Of a DNA stretch of 64,000 bases, positions 17,921-28,804 are shown piece after piece; the stretch's first letter is position 1, and each line of letters opens with the position of its first letter. The stretch lies in the NCBI RefSeq assembly GCF_029855045.1, contig NZ_CP123228.1, forward strand, positions 5,890,001 to 5,954,000. The letters are read 5' to 3'. The notes below the pieces were generated by a model that had not been told where the DNA came from, searched no databases, and worked only from the letters and a program-made list of their open reading frames with translations. Source of the DNA: Piscinibacter sp. XHJ-5 (lineage in GTDB: Bacteria > Pseudomonadota > Gammaproteobacteria > Burkholderiales > Burkholderiaceae_C). A program made the translations under genes and the position numbers.

Positions 17921-17927
17921 GTCCGAC

Positions 17928-18344
17928 TCAGTGATGGTGTCCGCAAGCCGACCCGGCGGCCTCCAGCATCGGCGCGTCGCGATCGACGCCAGCCGCCTGC
18001 AGCCGCTCTTCGTACTTGCGCCACAGCTCGTCCTGCTGCGAGCCGAGGAAATAGAGATAGTCCCAGGAGTAGATGCCGGAGCTGTGACCGTCCGAAAAAG
18101 TCGGTTGCACGGCGTAGTTGCCAACCGGCTCGAGCGCCACGACGTCGACCTCGCGCTTGCCGGTCTGCAGCACTTCCTGCCCCGGCCCGTGGCCCTGGAC
18201 TTCGGCCGACGGCGAGTACACCCGCATCAACTCAAAAGGAATACGAAATTGCCGACCGTCGGAAAAACCTACCTCCAATGTCCGTGACTGCTGGTGCACG
18301 GTGATCGCGGTCGGTTGCGGGGTCTGTTGGCTCAGTCCAGCCAT
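17928..18344 (-). CDS. DUF971 domain protein (GBBH-like N-terminal domain)
   Basis: A 138-residue protein with the DUF971/gamma-butyrobetaine hydroxylase-like N-terminal domain: [27 protein letters not shown], then [24 protein letters not shown]. The C-terminus ends in CGHHH, a possible metal-binding tail. ATG 18344 is preferred because AAAGG lies seven bases upstream; the ATG at 18350 is too close to that site. It directly precedes ubiE, an arrangement seen in other betaproteobacteria. The function is unknown, although some relatives are linked to Fe-S cluster carriers. Confidence 0.85.
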   Translation of the reverse strand: MAGLSQQTPQPTAITVHQQSRTLEVGFSDGRQFRIPFELMRVYSPSAEVQGHGPGQEVLQTGKREVDVVALEPVGNYAVQPTFSDGHSSGIYSWDYLYFLGSQQDELWRKYEERLQAAGVDRDAPMLEAAGSACGHHH

Positions 18345-18425
18345 TGCCATGCCTTTGAAAATACGGGGCCGAAAGCAGTGTAGCGAAGCGTTCTGAGCGC
18401 TTCGCCCACAGCGCCTGTCCAGCAT

Positions 18426-18893
18426 TCAGGCGCCCGCGACGGCCGCGACAACCCGGCCGTCCAGCTCCTCTAAGCAAATCCCCAGCCAGCTTTCGGCGGA
18501 GCCCTCGAGGCCGCGCTGCGGAGCGCCCCAGATCGGCTGCGGGAAGTGCGTGTCCCAGGCGAACCGGGCCACGACGTGCCAGTGCAGGTGCGGCACCATG
18601 TTGCCCAGCGCCGCGAGGTTGACCTTGGCCGGTTGCAGGCTTTCGATCAGCACCCGCTCGACGGCGCACACCAGGTCCATGCAGCGGCGGCGCTCCGGCG
18701 CGAGCAGATGGGAGAACTCGGCGACGTGGTGGTTGCAGACGACGCGGTAGAAGGCGGGAAAGGCGGGATCGGCGACGCGCACGACGCGCCAGGCGCCGGC
18801 GCTCCACAGCAGCGTGCCGCCGGGCTGCTGGCACAGTTCGCAGCCGGCGACGGGGGCTTCGGGCTTGAAGGCGGCGACGCTCATGCGCCGCAT
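18426..18893 (-). CDS. HIT-family hydrolase-like protein
   Basis: A 155-residue histidine-triad protein with the core HLHWHVVARF (H-x-H-x-H). An N-terminal C-x-x-C (CELCQQPGG) may bind zinc. The WSAGAWRVVRVADPAFPAFYRVVCNHHVAEF stretch fits the HIT fold. The family hydrolyses nucleotide-linked phosphoramidates or similar bonds, but the substrate here is unknown. The ATG at 18893 is used; ATG 18884 (MSVAAF) is an equal alternative, since neither has a clear ribosome-binding site. It is distinct from the hinT-type gene at 49224. Confidence 0.82.
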   Translation of the reverse strand: MRRMSVAAFKPEAPVAGCELCQQPGGTLLWSAGAWRVVRVADPAFPAFYRVVCNHHVAEFSHLLAPERRRCMDLVCAVERVLIESLQPAKVNLAALGNMVPHLHWHVVARFAWDTHFPQPIWGAPQRGLEGSAESWLGICLEELDGRVVAAVAGA

Positions 18894-18937
18894 CGTAGGC
18901 CGCGGCCCGCGTCGAGGCTACGAGGGTTCACACGCCC

Positions 18938-21900
18938 TCAGACCAGCACCCGTTCGATGCCGCCGTCATTGGCGCGCTCCACGTAGTCGGGCATCCAGTC
19001 GGGACCGAGGATCTGCTGCGCCATCTCGACGACGATGTAGTCGGCTTCGAGCAGTCCGTTGTCGAGGTCGCCGGTGTAGCGGCTGAGCCCTTGCAGGCAG
19101 CTCGGGCACGATGTGAGGATCTTCACCGGCCCCTTGCCAGCCACCGCGCCGGTGGCGCGCAGCGCGGCCTCGTCGCGGCGCAGCTCCTCTTCCTTGCGAA
19201 ACCGGACCTGCGTGGCGATGTCGGGCCGCGTCACACCCAGCGTGCCGCTCTCGCCGCAGCATCGCTCGCTCTTGCGCACGTTGTCTCCCACCAGCGCCTT
19301 CACCGTCTTCATCGGCTCCTGCTGCTTCATCGGGCTGTGGCAGGGGTCGTGGTAGAGGTAGCCGCCGGCACCGTCCAGCTTGATGCCTTTCTCCAGCAGG
19401 AACTCGTGGATGTCGATGATGCGGCAGCCCGGGAAGATCTTGTCGAACTGGTACCCCTGGAGCTGGTCGTAGCAGGTGCCGCAGCTCACCACCACCGTCT
19501 TGATGTCGAGGTAGTTCAGCGTGTTGGCCACGCGGTGGAACAGCACGCGGTTTTCGGTGATGATCTTCTCGGCCTTGTCGAACTGGCCCGAGCCGCGCTG
19601 CGGATAGCCGCAGCACAGGTAGCCGGGCGGGAGCACCGTCTGCACGCCGGCATGCCACAGCATCGCCTGCGTGGCCAGTCCCACCTGCGAGAACAGCCGC
19701 TCGGAACCGCAGCCCGGGAAGTAGAACACTGCCTCGGAGTCGGCGGTCGTCGCCTTCGGGTCCCGGATGATCGGGACGTAGTTCTTGTCCTCGATGTCGA
19801 GCAGCGCACGCGCGGTCTTCTTCGGCAGGTTGCCGGGCAGCTTCTTGTTGATGAAGTGGATGACCTGTTCCTTCACCGGCGCCTTGCCGACGGTGGAAGG
19901 CGGCGCCGCGACCTGCCGGTTGGCCAGCCCGCGCAGCAGGTTGTTGGCCGCGCGTTGCGCCTTGAAGCCCACGTCGACCATCGCCGTGCGCAGCAGCTTG
20001 ATGGTCTCGGGATTGGTGGCGTTGAGCATCATCATCGCCATCTTGTTGCCCGGCCGGAAGCTCTTGCGGCCCATCTTGCGCAGCAGGTTGCGCATGTTCA
20101 TGGACACGTCGCCGAAGTCGATCTTCACCGGGCACGGCGACTCGCACTTGTGGCACACGGTGCAGTGGTCGGCGACATCCTCGAACTCGGCCCAGTGCTT
20201 GATCGACACGCCGCGGCGCGTCTGTTCCTCGTACAGGAAAGCTTCCACCAGCAGCGAGGTGGCCAGGATCTTGTTGCGCGGGCTGTACAGCAGGTTGGCG
20301 CGCGGCACGTGGGTCGCGCACACCGGCTTGCACTTGCCGCAGCGCAGGCAGTCCTTGACCGAGCTGGCGATATCGCCGATGTCGCTCTGCTGCATGATCA
20401 GCGACTCATGGCCCATCAGGCCGAAGCTCGGCGTGTAGGCGTTGGTCAGGTCAGCCTTGAGCGACTCGTCGCGCAGCAGCTTGCCCTTGTTGAAGCGGCC
20501 CTCGGGATCGACGCGCTTCTTGTAGGCGGTGAAATTGGCGAGTTCCTCGTCGGTCAGGAACTCGAGCTTGGTGATGCCGATGCCGTGCTCGCCCGAGATG
20601 ACGCCGTCCAGCGAGCGCGCCAGCTTCATGATGCGCGCCACCGCCTCATGCGCGGTCTGCAGCATCTCGTAGTTGTCGCTGTTGACCGGGATGTTGGTGT
20701 GCACATTGCCGTCGCCCGCGTGCATGTGCAGTGCCACCCACACGCGGCCGCGCAGCACGTCCTTGTGGATGGCCTGGCAGGCGTCGACGACGGGCCGCAG
20801 CGCGGCGCCGGCGAAGATGCCCGCCAGCGGCGCACGGATCTGCGTCTTCCACGAGGCGCGCAGCGTGTGGTCCTGCAGGTCGGCGAAGAAGCTGCGTCCG
20901 GTGTCGGGCTGCACGACGTCGAGCCCGCCCAACCAGCCCTGCCACAGCGCTCGCACCTCCCGCAGCAGCGCGAGCGCCTGCTGCACACGGTCTTCCAGCA
21001 GCTCGGCCGCGGGAATCTCGCCGGCATCGTCGCCCTTGCCGAGCGGCAGGTGACCGGCGAGGAAGAACTGCTCCAGCGCGTCGACCAGCGCGAGCTTGTT
21101 GCGCAGCGACAGCTCGATGTTGATGCGCTCGATGCCTTCGGTGTACTCGCCCATGCGGGGCAGCGGGATCACCACGTCCTCGTTCACCTTGAACGCGTTG
21201 GTGTGCTTGCTGATGGCCGCGGTGCGCTTGCGGTCAAGCCAGAACTTCTTGCGCGCCTCGGCGCTGACCGCGACGAATCCTTCGCCGGCGCGGGTGTTGG
21301 CGATGCGCACGACCTCGGAAGCGGCACGCGCCACCGCATCGGCGTCGTCGCCGGCGATGTCGCCGATCAGCACCATCTTGGGCAAGGTGCCGCGCTTGCT
21401 CTTCGTCGCGTAGCCGACGGCGCGCAGGTAGCGGTCGTCGAGATGCTCGAGACCGGCGAGGATCGCGCCACCGGCCTTCGCCTCGGCGAACATGAAGTCC
21501 TTGATCTCGACGATCGACGGCACGGCGTCCTTCGCGTTGCCGAAGAACTCGAGGCACACCGTGCGCGTGTGCGCCGGCATGCGGTGCACCACCCATCGGC
21601 AACTCGTGATCAGCCCGTCGCACCCTTCCTTCTGGATGCCGGGCAGGCCGGCGAGGAACTTGTCGGTGACGTCCTTGCCGAGGCCTTCCTTGCGGAACAC
21701 GCTGCCGGGAACGTCCAGCCGCTCGGTGCGCTCCAGCGTGCGGCCGGACGCATCGAAGTAGCGCAGCTCGAAGCGCGCCACGTCGACGTCGTGGATCTTG
21801 CCCATGTTGTGATCGAGCCGGACGACCTCGAGCCACCGCGCCTCGGGCGTGACCATGCGCCACGACGCCAGGTTGTCGAGCGCGGTGCCCCACAGCACGG

Positions 21901-22825
21901 CCTTCTTGCCGCCGGCGTTCATGGCGACGTTGCCGCCGACGCACGAGGCTTCGGCCGACGTGGGATCGACCGCAAAGACGAAACCGGCGCGCTCGGCCGC
22001 ATCGGCCACGCGCTGGGTGACCACGCCGGCTTCGGTCCAGATGGTGGCGACCTCGCGCTCCATGCCGGGCAGTCGGCGCATCTCGACCTCGGTCATCGCC
22101 TCCAGCTTCTCGGTGTTGATCACCGCACTGTTCCAGGTGAGCGGCACCGCGCCGCCGGTGTAGCCGGTGCCACCGCCGCGCGGGATGATGGTGAGGTCGA
22201 GCTCGATGCAGGCCGCCACCAGCCCGGCCATCTCGGCTTCGGTGTCGGGCGTCAGCACGACGAAGGGGTACTCGACACGCCAGTCGGTCGCGTCGGTGAC
22301 GTGCGATACGCGGCTCAGGCCATCGAACTTGACGTTGTCGCGCGCCGTGTGCCGGCCCAGCACCTTGGTCGCGCGGCGGCGCAGGGTGGCGACCTCGTCG
22401 AACTGCTCGGCGAAAGCATCGACGGCCGACGACGCCGCGGCGAGCAGCTCGCCGACGAAGCGGTCGCGCTCGGGGTCCACAGCGGGCGTGCGGCGCTTCT
22501 CGATCTCGTGCAGGCGGTGATGCAGCGCGTCGATCAGCAGCTGGCGCCGGCGCGGATTGTCGAGCAGGTCGTCCTGCAGGTACGGGTTGCGCTGCACCAC
22601 CCAGATGTCGCCGAGCACCTCGTACAGCATGCGCGCCGAGCGGCCGGTGCGGCGCTCCTGGCGCAGGCGGTTCAGCACTTCCCACGCACGCGCGCCGAGC
22701 AGGCGGATGACGATCTCGCGATCGGAAAACGATGTGTAGTTGTAGGGAATCTCGCGCAGGCGCGGTGCGCCTTCGGCCAGCTCGGCAGCGCCGGCGATCT
22801 CGTTCAGGGTGGTGGGTGCGTTCAT
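18938..22825 (-). CDS. FAD-linked oxidase with Fe-S and CCG domains (DUF3683, D-2-hydroxyacid dehydrogenase-like)
   Basis: A 1295-residue multidomain oxidoreductase. After a DUF3683-type N-terminus comes a FAD_binding_4 domain ([39 protein letters not shown]), then an FAD oxidase C-terminal domain with [14 protein letters not shown]. Two ferredoxin-like clusters follow, [11 protein letters not shown] and [11 protein letters not shown]. At the end are two CCG (cysteine-rich) domains with [10 protein letters not shown] and CCGESGTLG. The layout resembles D-lactate or D-2-hydroxyglutarate dehydrogenases such as YdiJ, donating electrons to quinone. The exact substrate is unknown. It is a stand-alone gene, divergent from ugpB. 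Confidence 0.88.
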   Translation of the reverse strand: MNAPTTLNEIAGAAELAEGAPRLREIPYNYTSFSDREIVIRLLGARAWEVLNRLRQERRTGRSARMLYEVLGDIWVVQRNPYLQDDLLDNPRRRQLLIDALHHRLHEIEKRRTPAVDPERDRFVGELLAAASSAVDAFAEQFDEVATLRRRATKVLGRHTARDNVKFDGLSRVSHVTDATDWRVEYPFVVLTPDTEAEMAGLVAACIELDLTIIPRGGGTGYTGGAVPLTWNSAVINTEKLEAMTEVEMRRLPGMEREVATIWTEAGVVTQRVADAAERAGFVFAVDPTSAEASCVGGNVAMNAGGKKAVLWGTALDNLASWRMVTPEARWLEVVRLDHNMGKIHDVDVARFELRYFDASGRTLERTERLDVPGSVFRKEGLGKDVTDKFLAGLPGIQKEGCDGLITSCRWVVHRMPAHTRTVCLEFFGNAKDAVPSIVEIKDFMFAEAKAGGAILAGLEHLDDRYLRAVGYATKSKRGTLPKMVLIGDIAGDDADAVARAASEVVRIANTRAGEGFVAVSAEARKKFWLDRKRTAAISKHTNAFKVNEDVVIPLPRMGEYTEGIERINIELSLRNKLALVDALEQFFLAGHLPLGKGDDAGEIPAAELLEDRVQQALALLREVRALWQGWLGGLDVVQPDTGRSFFADLQDHTLRASWKTQIRAPLAGIFAGAALRPVVDACQAIHKDVLRGRVWVALHMHAGDGNVHTNIPVNSDNYEMLQTAHEAVARIMKLARSLDGVISGEHGIGITKLEFLTDEELANFTAYKKRVDPEGRFNKGKLLRDESLKADLTNAYTPSFGLMGHESLIMQQSDIGDIASSVKDCLRCGKCKPVCATHVPRANLLYSPRNKILATSLLVEAFLYEEQTRRGVSIKHWAEFEDVADHCTVCHKCESPCPVKIDFGDVSMNMRNLLRKMGRKSFRPGNKMAMMMLNATNPETIKLLRTAMVDVGFKAQRAANNLLRGLANRQVAAPPSTVGKAPVKEQVIHFINKKLPGNLPKKTARALLDIEDKNYVPIIRDPKATTADSEAVFYFPGCGSERLFSQVGLATQAMLWHAGVQTVLPPGYLCCGYPQRGSGQFDKAEKIITENRVLFHRVANTLNYLDIKTVVVSCGTCYDQLQGYQFDKIFPGCRIIDIHEFLLEKGIKLDGAGGYLYHDPCHSPMKQQEPMKTVKALVGDNVRKSERCCGESGTLGVTRPDIATQVRFRKEEELRRDEAALRATGAVAGKGPVKILTSCPSCLQGLSRYTGDLDNGLLEADYIVVEMAQQILGPDWMPDYVERANDGGIERVLV

Positions 22826-22961
22826 CGACTCTGACTCTCATGGGCCCGGTCTTCTGCCGGGCCGCCCCAGGAGAGACAGCGTCCCTTGGGGGCAGGAGCG
22901 AAGCGACCGGGGGGCCGCATCAGCACTTGAGGCCGAATGTTACCGCAGGGGGTTATCCCCG

Positions 22962-22990
22962 TTGCCTGGGCGAGGCACAGACGACATAAA
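22962..22990 (+). promoter_or_regulatory. Candidate sigma70 promoter for ugpBAECQ
   Basis: TTGCCT and CATAAA are separated by 17 bases and lie about 75 bases upstream of the ugpB start. Each box matches four of six consensus positions. No convincing pair of Pho-box repeats is seen nearby. Confidence 0.35.
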
Positions 22991-23066
22991 CACGCGTGTC
23001 ATCAGTACCTCGGACACTGCGGGGCTTTGGCCACGAGCCGCCCGGCACCCCTCTCACGGAGTCTTC

Positions 23067-24380
23067 ATGAAAAGCAAACCGCTCGCTCTCGTCTCGTTCG
23101 CGTTCGCCTTTGGCCTGAGCGCATCGGCCCAGGCCCAGACCGAAGTCCAGTGGTGGCATTCGATGGGCGGCGCACTCGGCGAGTGGGTCAACGACCTGGC
23201 CAAGGACTTCAACGCCAGCCAGAAGGACTACAAGATCACGCCCACGTTCAAGGGCAGCTACGACGAGTCGATGACTGCCGCCATCGCCGCCTACCGGGCC
23301 GGCAACGCGCCGCACATCCTGCAGGTGTTCGAGGTGGGCACGGCGACGATGATGGCCAGCAAGGGCGCCATCAAGCCGGTGGCCGAGGTGATGAAGGAAG
23401 GCGGCCTCAAGTTCGACCAGAACGCCTACGTGCCCGCCGTGGCCGGCTACTACACCGCGCCCAACGGGCAGATGCTGAGCTTCCCCTTCAACAGCTCGAC
23501 GACGATCTTCCACTACAACAAGGACGCCTTCAAGCAGGCCGGCCTCGATCCCGAGAAGGCGCCGTCCACCTGGCCCGAGGTCGCACTCGCGGCGGCCAAG
23601 CTCAAGGCCGCCGGCCACAAGTGCCCGTTCACCACCAGCTGGGCGAGCTGGACCCAGCTGGAAAGCTTCTCGGCGTGGCACAACACGCTGTACGCCACCA
23701 AGAACAACGGCTTCGGCGGCACCGACACGCGGCTGGCCTTCAACTCGCCGCTGCACGTGCGCCATATCGAGAACCTGGCCAACATGGCCAAGCAAGGCCT
23801 GTTCGTCTACAAGGGGCGCGGCAACGCCGCCGACAACACCTTCGTCTCCGGCGAGTGCGCGATGATGACCGGCTCGTCGGCGCTGTACGGCAACATCAAG
23901 CGCAACTCGAAGTTCGCCGCCGGCCATGCGCCGCTGCCCTATTACCCCGACGTTGCCGGCGCGCCGCAGAACACGGTGATCGGCGGCGCCTCGCTGTGGG
24001 TCATGTCGGGCAAGAAGCCGGCCGAGTACAAGGCCGTGGCCGCCTTCTTCGACTACCTGTCCCAGCCCGAGGTCGCCGCCAAGAGCCACCAGCGCACCGG
24101 CTACCTGCCCGTGACCAAGGCCTCGTACGAGCTGACCGAGAAGTCCGGCTTCTACAAGCAGAACCCGGGCACCGACGTCGCCGTGACGCAGATGATCCGC
24201 AAGACCACCGACAAGTCGCGCGGCATCCGCCTGGGCAACTTCGTGCAGATCCGCACCATCATCGACGAGGAGCTCGAGCAGGTGTGGAACGGCAAGAAGT
24301 CGCCGAAGGAAGGCCTGGACGCCGCGATCGCGCGCGGGAACGAGCAACTGGAGCGCTTCCAGAAGTCGGCAAAGCTCTGA
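23067..24380 (+). CDS. ugpB: sn-glycerol-3-phosphate ABC transporter, substrate-binding protein
   Basis: A 437-residue periplasmic binding protein. A signal peptide (MKSKPLALVSFAFAFGLSAS) ends near AQAQ-TEVQWWHSMGG. The stretch WWHSMGGALGEWVNDLAKDFNASQ and the later NSSTTIFHYNKDAFKQAGLDP are typical of UgpB (SBP_bac_1/8). It captures glycerol-3-phosphate or glycerophosphodiesters for the UgpAE permease. The ATG at 23067 is preceded by ACGGAG at proper distance; the longer in-frame opening has no signal peptide. It is the first gene of a complete rightward ugpBAECQ operon. Confidence 0.94.
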   Translation: MKSKPLALVSFAFAFGLSASAQAQTEVQWWHSMGGALGEWVNDLAKDFNASQKDYKITPTFKGSYDESMTAAIAAYRAGNAPHILQVFEVGTATMMASKGAIKPVAEVMKEGGLKFDQNAYVPAVAGYYTAPNGQMLSFPFNSSTTIFHYNKDAFKQAGLDPEKAPSTWPEVALAAAKLKAAGHKCPFTTSWASWTQLESFSAWHNTLYATKNNGFGGTDTRLAFNSPLHVRHIENLANMAKQGLFVYKGRGNAADNTFVSGECAMMTGSSALYGNIKRNSKFAAGHAPLPYYPDVAGAPQNTVIGGASLWVMSGKKPAEYKAVAAFFDYLSQPEVAAKSHQRTGYLPVTKASYELTEKSGFYKQNPGTDVAVTQMIRKTTDKSRGIRLGNFVQIRTIIDEELEQVWNGKKSPKEGLDAAIARGNEQLERFQKSAKL

Positions 24381-24391
24381 CCTGACGACGC

Positions 24392-25279
24392 GTGGCCATC
24401 GAAAAGCGCGTCCGCTTCCAGTCGGCCTGGCTGCCGTGGGTGCTGGTCGCCCCGCAGATGGCCGTCGTCCTGGTGTTCTTCTTCTGGCCCGCGGCGCAGG
24501 CCGTGTACCAGAGTGTGCTGACGCAGGACGCCTTCGGCACGTCCACCGAGTTCGTCGGGCTGGAGAACTTCAACCGGCTCTGGAACGACGCGAGCTACCT
24601 CGCGTCGTTCAAGACCACGGCGCTGTTCTCCGTTCTGGTCGCGGTGTTCGGCCTGGCCATCGCGCTGTTGCTGGCGGTGATGGCCGATCGTGTCGTGCAC
24701 GCCGCGCGCGCCTACAAGACCCTGCTGGTGTGGCCCTACGCGGTCGCGCCGGCGGTGGCGGGCGTGCTGTGGCTGTTCATGTTCGCCTCTCCGATGGGCG
24801 TGGTGGCGTTCGCGCTGCAACGCATCGGCATCGACTGGAACCACCTGCTGCGCTCGGACCACGCGATGGCGCTCATCGTGATGGCCGCGGTGTGGAAGCA
24901 GATCTCGTACAACTTCCTGTTCTTCCTCGCCGGTTTGCAATCGATCCCGAGGTCGCTCCTCGAAGCCGCCGCGATCGACGGGGCGTCGCCCTGGCATCGC
25001 TTCTGGACCATCGTGTTTCCGCTGCTGTCGCCGACCACGTTCTTCCTGCTCGTCATCAACATCATCTACGCCTTCTTCGAGACCTTCGCGATCGTCGACG
25101 CGTCCACGCAGGGCGGCCCCGGCAAGGACACTGCCATCCTGGTCTACAAGGTTTACTACGACGGCTTCAAGGCGCTGGACATGGGCGGCTCAGCCGCGCA
25201 GTCGGTGGTGCTGATGATCATCGTCATCACGCTGACCGTGCTGCAGTTCCGCTTCGTCGAAAAGAGAGTTCAGTACTGA
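24392..25279 (+). CDS. ugpA: sn-glycerol-3-phosphate ABC transporter permease
   Basis: A 295-residue inner-membrane permease with six predicted helices ([21 protein letters not shown] is the first). The EAA loop, [22 protein letters not shown], contacts the UgpC ATPase. It starts with GTG at 24392, 11 nt after the ugpB stop, because no ATG precedes the first helix. With UgpE it forms the membrane channel of the transporter. Confidence 0.93.
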   Translation: MAIEKRVRFQSAWLPWVLVAPQMAVVLVFFFWPAAQAVYQSVLTQDAFGTSTEFVGLENFNRLWNDASYLASFKTTALFSVLVAVFGLAIALLLAVMADRVVHAARAYKTLLVWPYAVAPAVAGVLWLFMFASPMGVVAFALQRIGIDWNHLLRSDHAMALIVMAAVWKQISYNFLFFLAGLQSIPRSLLEAAAIDGASPWHRFWTIVFPLLSPTTFFLLVINIIYAFFETFAIVDASTQGGPGKDTAILVYKVYYDGFKALDMGGSAAQSVVLMIIVITLTVLQFRFVEKRVQY

Positions 25280-25280
25280 G

Positions 25281-26135
25281 ATGATCGAGAACCGTCCCGG
25301 CCTCACGGTCCTGTCGCACCTGGTGCTCTTGCTGGGCGTGCTCATCGTCGCCTTTCCGGTCTGGCTGACGTTCGTCGGTTCCACCCACACCGCGGAAGAG
25401 ATCGCCAGCAGCCGGCCGATGACGCTGGTGCCGGGCTCCAACATGGTCGAGAGCTACAAGGTCGCGCTGTTCGGCGGCAAGACGAGCTTCGGCAGCAACA
25501 TCCCGGCGGCCGCGCCGATGATGTGGGTGAGCCTGGTCAGCGCGCTGGTCATCGCCATCGGCAAGATCGCCATCTCGCTGCTGTCGGCCTTTGCCATCGT
25601 GTATTTCCGCTTTCCGTTCCGCGGCCTCGTGTTCTGGATGATCTTCGTCACGCTGATGCTGCCGGTGGAGGTGCGCATCGGGCCCACCTACGCCGTGGTA
25701 TCGGACCTGGGGATGCTCAACACCTATGCCGGCCTCACGGTGCCGCTGATCGCCTCGGCCACCGCGACCTTCCTGTTCCGGCAGTTCTTCCTGACGGTGC
25801 CCGACGAGCTGGCCGAAGCCGCGCGCATCGATGGCGCCGGCCCGATGCGCTTCTTCAAGGACGTTCTGCTGCCGCTGTCGCGCACCTCCATCGCAGCGCT
25901 GTTCGTCATCCAGTTCATCTACGGCTGGAACCAGTACCTGTGGCCGCTCCTGGTCACGACCGACGAAAGCATGTACCCGGTGGTGATGGGCATCAAGCGG
26001 CTGGTGTCGGGCGAGTCGTACACGGAGTGGAACGTGCTCATGGCCACCGCCATGCTGGCCATGATCCCGCCGGCGCTGGTGGTCATGCTGATGCAGAAGT
26101 GGTTCGTCAAGGGCCTCGTCGACACCGAGAAATAA
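25281..26135 (+). CDS. ugpE: sn-glycerol-3-phosphate ABC transporter permease
   Basis: A 284-residue permease, partner of UgpA. Its N-terminus, [26 protein letters not shown], leads into six membrane segments. The EAA loop is [22 protein letters not shown]. The [12 protein letters not shown] region after the first helix is typical of UgpE. The gene begins one base after ugpA ends and is followed 10 nt later by ugpC, fitting one operon. Confidence 0.93.
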   Translation: MIENRPGLTVLSHLVLLLGVLIVAFPVWLTFVGSTHTAEEIASSRPMTLVPGSNMVESYKVALFGGKTSFGSNIPAAAPMMWVSLVSALVIAIGKIAISLLSAFAIVYFRFPFRGLVFWMIFVTLMLPVEVRIGPTYAVVSDLGMLNTYAGLTVPLIASATATFLFRQFFLTVPDELAEAARIDGAGPMRFFKDVLLPLSRTSIAALFVIQFIYGWNQYLWPLLVTTDESMYPVVMGIKRLVSGESYTEWNVLMATAMLAMIPPALVVMLMQKWFVKGLVDTEK

Positions 26136-26145
26136 GAAAGAACGC

Positions 26146-27216
26146 ATGGGTGCCATCTCCATACGCAACGTCGTCAAGCGCTACGGCCGCGGCCCGTCCG
26201 CCAACCAGGTGATCCACGGCGTCAACGCCGAGATCGCCGACGGCGAGTTCGTCGTCATCGTCGGCCCGTCGGGCTGCGGCAAGTCCACGCTGCTGCGCAT
26301 GGTGGCCGGCCTGGAGGAGATCTCCGGCGGCGAGATCGCGATCGCCGAGCGCGTCGTCAATCGCATCGAGCCGTCCGAGCGCGACATCGCGATGGTGTTC
26401 CAGAACTACGCCCTGTACCCGCACATGAGCGTGTTCGAGAACATGGCCTACGGCCTGAAGATCCAGAAGGTGCCGACGGACGAGATCAAGGCGCGCGTGG
26501 ACAAGGCGGCCGGCATCCTGGAGCTCGGCACGCTGCTGCAGCGCAAGCCGCGCGAGCTGTCGGGCGGCCAGCGCCAGCGTGTCGCGATGGGACGCGCCAT
26601 CGTGCGCCAGCCGCAGGTGTTCCTCTTCGACGAGCCGCTGTCGAACCTCGATGCCAAGCTGCGCGCGCAGACCCGGCTCGAGATCCAGAAGCTGCACCGC
26701 GAGCTGGGCGTCACCTCGCTGTTCGTCACCCACGACCAGGTCGAGGCGATGACGCTGGCGCAGCGCATGATCGTGATGAACGCCGGCCGCATGGAGCAGA
26801 TCGGCACGCCCGAAGAGGTGTACCAGCGGCCCGCCACCACTTTCGTCGCCGGCTTCATCGGCTCGCCGCCGATGAACCTGCTCAAGGGCGTGGCCGATGG
26901 TGCGCAATTCAACGTCGGCCCGTCGCTGCCGCTGCCGCAGGCCGCGCCGCGCAACGGGCAGCTGATCCTCGGCCTGCGTCCGGAGCACGCCGAGCTGAGC
27001 CGCGGCGACGGCCAGGCGGGCTGGCCGATGCGCGTGGAGATGATCGAGATGCTGGGCGCCGAGCGCCTGGTCTACGGCCGGGTCGGCGACGAGTTGTTCA
27101 CCGTGCGCATCGACGGCACGCTGCATCCGCCGGCTGTCGGCGATCTGGTGTCGCTGCGCATGGACGCCGCGCAGCTGCACTGGTTCGATCCGCAGACGCT
27201 GCAGCGCGTGCGCTGA
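26146..27216 (+). CDS. ugpC: sn-glycerol-3-phosphate ABC transporter ATPase
   Basis: A 356-residue ABC ATPase of the MalK/UgpC subgroup. Walker A is GPSGCGKST (40-48), the signature is [14 protein letters not shown], Walker B is [12 protein letters not shown] and the switch His lies in [10 protein letters not shown]. The C-terminal ~120 residues form the regulatory OB-like (TOBE) domain seen in MalK-type proteins ([11 protein letters not shown]). It powers the UgpAE channel. The TGA overlaps the ugpQ ATG (TGATG), which suggests translational coupling. Confidence 0.94.
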   Translation: MGAISIRNVVKRYGRGPSANQVIHGVNAEIADGEFVVIVGPSGCGKSTLLRMVAGLEEISGGEIAIAERVVNRIEPSERDIAMVFQNYALYPHMSVFENMAYGLKIQKVPTDEIKARVDKAAGILELGTLLQRKPRELSGGQRQRVAMGRAIVRQPQVFLFDEPLSNLDAKLRAQTRLEIQKLHRELGVTSLFVTHDQVEAMTLAQRMIVMNAGRMEQIGTPEEVYQRPATTFVAGFIGSPPMNLLKGVADGAQFNVGPSLPLPQAAPRNGQLILGLRPEHAELSRGDGQAGWPMRVEMIEMLGAERLVYGRVGDELFTVRIDGTLHPPAVGDLVSLRMDAAQLHWFDPQTLQRVR

Positions 27217-27968
27217 TGGCACCCTGGCCCTATCCCTTCTGGATCGCTCACCGCGGCGCCGGCAAGCTGGCTCCGGAGAACACGCTCGCCGCCTTCCGCG
27301 TCGGCGCGGCCCACGGCTATCGCGCCTTCGAGTGCGACGTGAAGCTGAGCGCCGACGGCGTGCCTTTCCTGCTGCACGACGCCACATTGCAGCGCACGAC
27401 GCGCGAGCGGGGCATCGCATCGCAGCGCAGCTGGTCCGAGCTGTCGCGCATCGACGCCGGCGGCTGGCATGGCCGCACCTACGCCGGCGAGACCCTGCCG
27501 AGCTTCGAAGCCATTTCTGCCTACTGCCGGCGCAACGGCTTCGCCCTCAACGCCGAGATCAAGCCGACGCCTGGCGACGAGGTCGAGACCGGGCGTGTCG
27601 TGGCCCGCGAGGCGGCGCGCCTGTGGGCCGGCGCGCCGGTGCCGCCGCTGCTGAGCTCCTTCCGTCCCGATGCGCTGGCGGCGGCGCAGTCGGCCGAACC
27701 GTCGCTGCCGCGCGCGCTGCTGCTGGAAACCTGGCGCAGCGGCTGGTTCGACGAGGCGCAGGCGCTGGCCTGCGTGGCGGTTGTCGCCGACCACGCGATC
27801 GTCGACACCGAAGCGGTGGCACGCATTCATGCGGCCGGCATGCGGTTGCTGACATACACCGTGAACGACCCCGCACCCGCGCGGCGCCTGGTGGAATGGG
27901 GCATCGACGGCATCATCACCGATGCGGTGGACCGATTCTCCGCGGGGGAGCTGACGGTCTTCGATTGA
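27216..27968 (+). CDS. ugpQ: Glycerophosphodiester phosphodiesterase
   Basis: A 250-residue cytoplasmic enzyme hydrolysing glycerophosphodiesters to glycerol-3-phosphate and an alcohol. Visible GDPD motifs are AHRGAGKLAPENT, the metal-binding ECDVKLSADG, the catalytic FLLHDATLQRT and, further on, LNAEIKPT. There is no signal peptide, so it acts on imported substrates. Its ATG overlaps the ugpC stop. It ends three bases before a leftward methyltransferase gene, with no room for a long terminator. Confidence 0.94.
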   Translation: MAPWPYPFWIAHRGAGKLAPENTLAAFRVGAAHGYRAFECDVKLSADGVPFLLHDATLQRTTRERGIASQRSWSELSRIDAGGWHGRTYAGETLPSFEAISAYCRRNGFALNAEIKPTPGDEVETGRVVAREAARLWAGAPVPPLLSSFRPDALAAAQSAEPSLPRALLLETWRSGWFDEAQALACVAVVADHAIVDTEAVARIHAAGMRLLTYTVNDPAPARRLVEWGIDGIITDAVDRFSAGELTVFD

Positions 27969-27971
27969 GGG

Positions 27972-28727
27972 CTACGAGGAGCCGCGAAAGTACGGCGTGT
28001 CCTGGATGCCCGGGATGTTCATGTCGAGAACTTCGATGAAGGCGCCGGGCTTGTCGGTGCGCGTCAACACGAAGTGCACGGCCGAACACAGGCCGGGAAC
28101 GATCTCCGCGAGCACGCGGCTCACGCCGCGCGGCGCCAGGTAGAACGCACGCCCCTTGACGCGCTGGACCCGGAAGAAGCCGCCGCACTCGATGAAGCGC
28201 CGGAAGCCCGGGATGGTGATGCCCCGCACATGCGAGCCCAGCACGCGCATGCACGGCGGCTGCTGGCCGAACAGCAGGGCGAGGCGGTTGTGCCACCCGC
28301 CCAGGTTGGGGAAGCCGATGATGCACATCCCACCGGGCCGCAGCACGCGCGACACTTCGGAGAAGAAGAAGAACAGCTCCTTGAGGTGCTCGACGACATG
28401 GTTGGCCATCAGCACGTCGAGACAGGCATCGGGCAGCGGAATGCGTTCGTGCTCCAGGTCGATGGCGAAGACCTCGATGCCGCGTGCGCGGGCCCTCTCG
28501 ATGCGCGCCGGGTGGCATTCGATGCCGTAGAGCGTGACCTCGCCGCTGGCCGCGGACCTCAGCGCGAGCAGGTCCTCGGCGCCGCCGAGGCCGACGTCGA
28601 GGATGCGCGCCGGCTGCTGGCCGCACTGCTCGACATGCGCCAGCGCCCACGAGGCAATCTCCGCTCTCGCGAAGATGTCGGGACGCAGTCGGTTCTTCAG
28701 TCCGACCAGGGCTTGGACCATCGCCAT
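27972..28727 (-). CDS. Class I SAM-dependent methyltransferase
   Basis: A 251-residue methyltransferase. Motif I reads ILDVGLGGAEDLL, then YGIECHPARIE, and the region LMANHVVEHLKELFFFFSEVSRVLRPGGMCIIGFPNLGG is typical of Methyltransf_11. Motif I has Leu where many relatives have Cys or Gly (DVGLGG). The substrate is unknown. It ends three bases from the oppositely oriented ugpQ. The GNAT gene upstream is 77 nt away, so co-transcription is possible but not certain. Confidence 0.78.
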   Translation of the reverse strand: MAMVQALVGLKNRLRPDIFARAEIASWALAHVEQCGQQPARILDVGLGGAEDLLALRSAASGEVTLYGIECHPARIERARARGIEVFAIDLEHERIPLPDACLDVLMANHVVEHLKELFFFFSEVSRVLRPGGMCIIGFPNLGGWHNRLALLFGQQPPCMRVLGSHVRGITIPGFRRFIECGGFFRVQRVKGRAFYLAPRGVSRVLAEIVPGLCSAVHFVLTRTDKPGAFIEVLDMNIPGIQDTPYFRGSS

Positions 28728-28804
28728 TCGCGCACTCCCCGCAAGCGCCGCGAACCGGCATCCCGCGGCGCGCCGACTCTACGCCCGGGCGAAGACCCGC
28801 CGGC

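Noticed and set aside
22990..23030. Pho-box-like half site (GTGTCATCAG) upstream of ugpB
   Set aside because: Only one half matches and the second repeat at the right spacing is missing.
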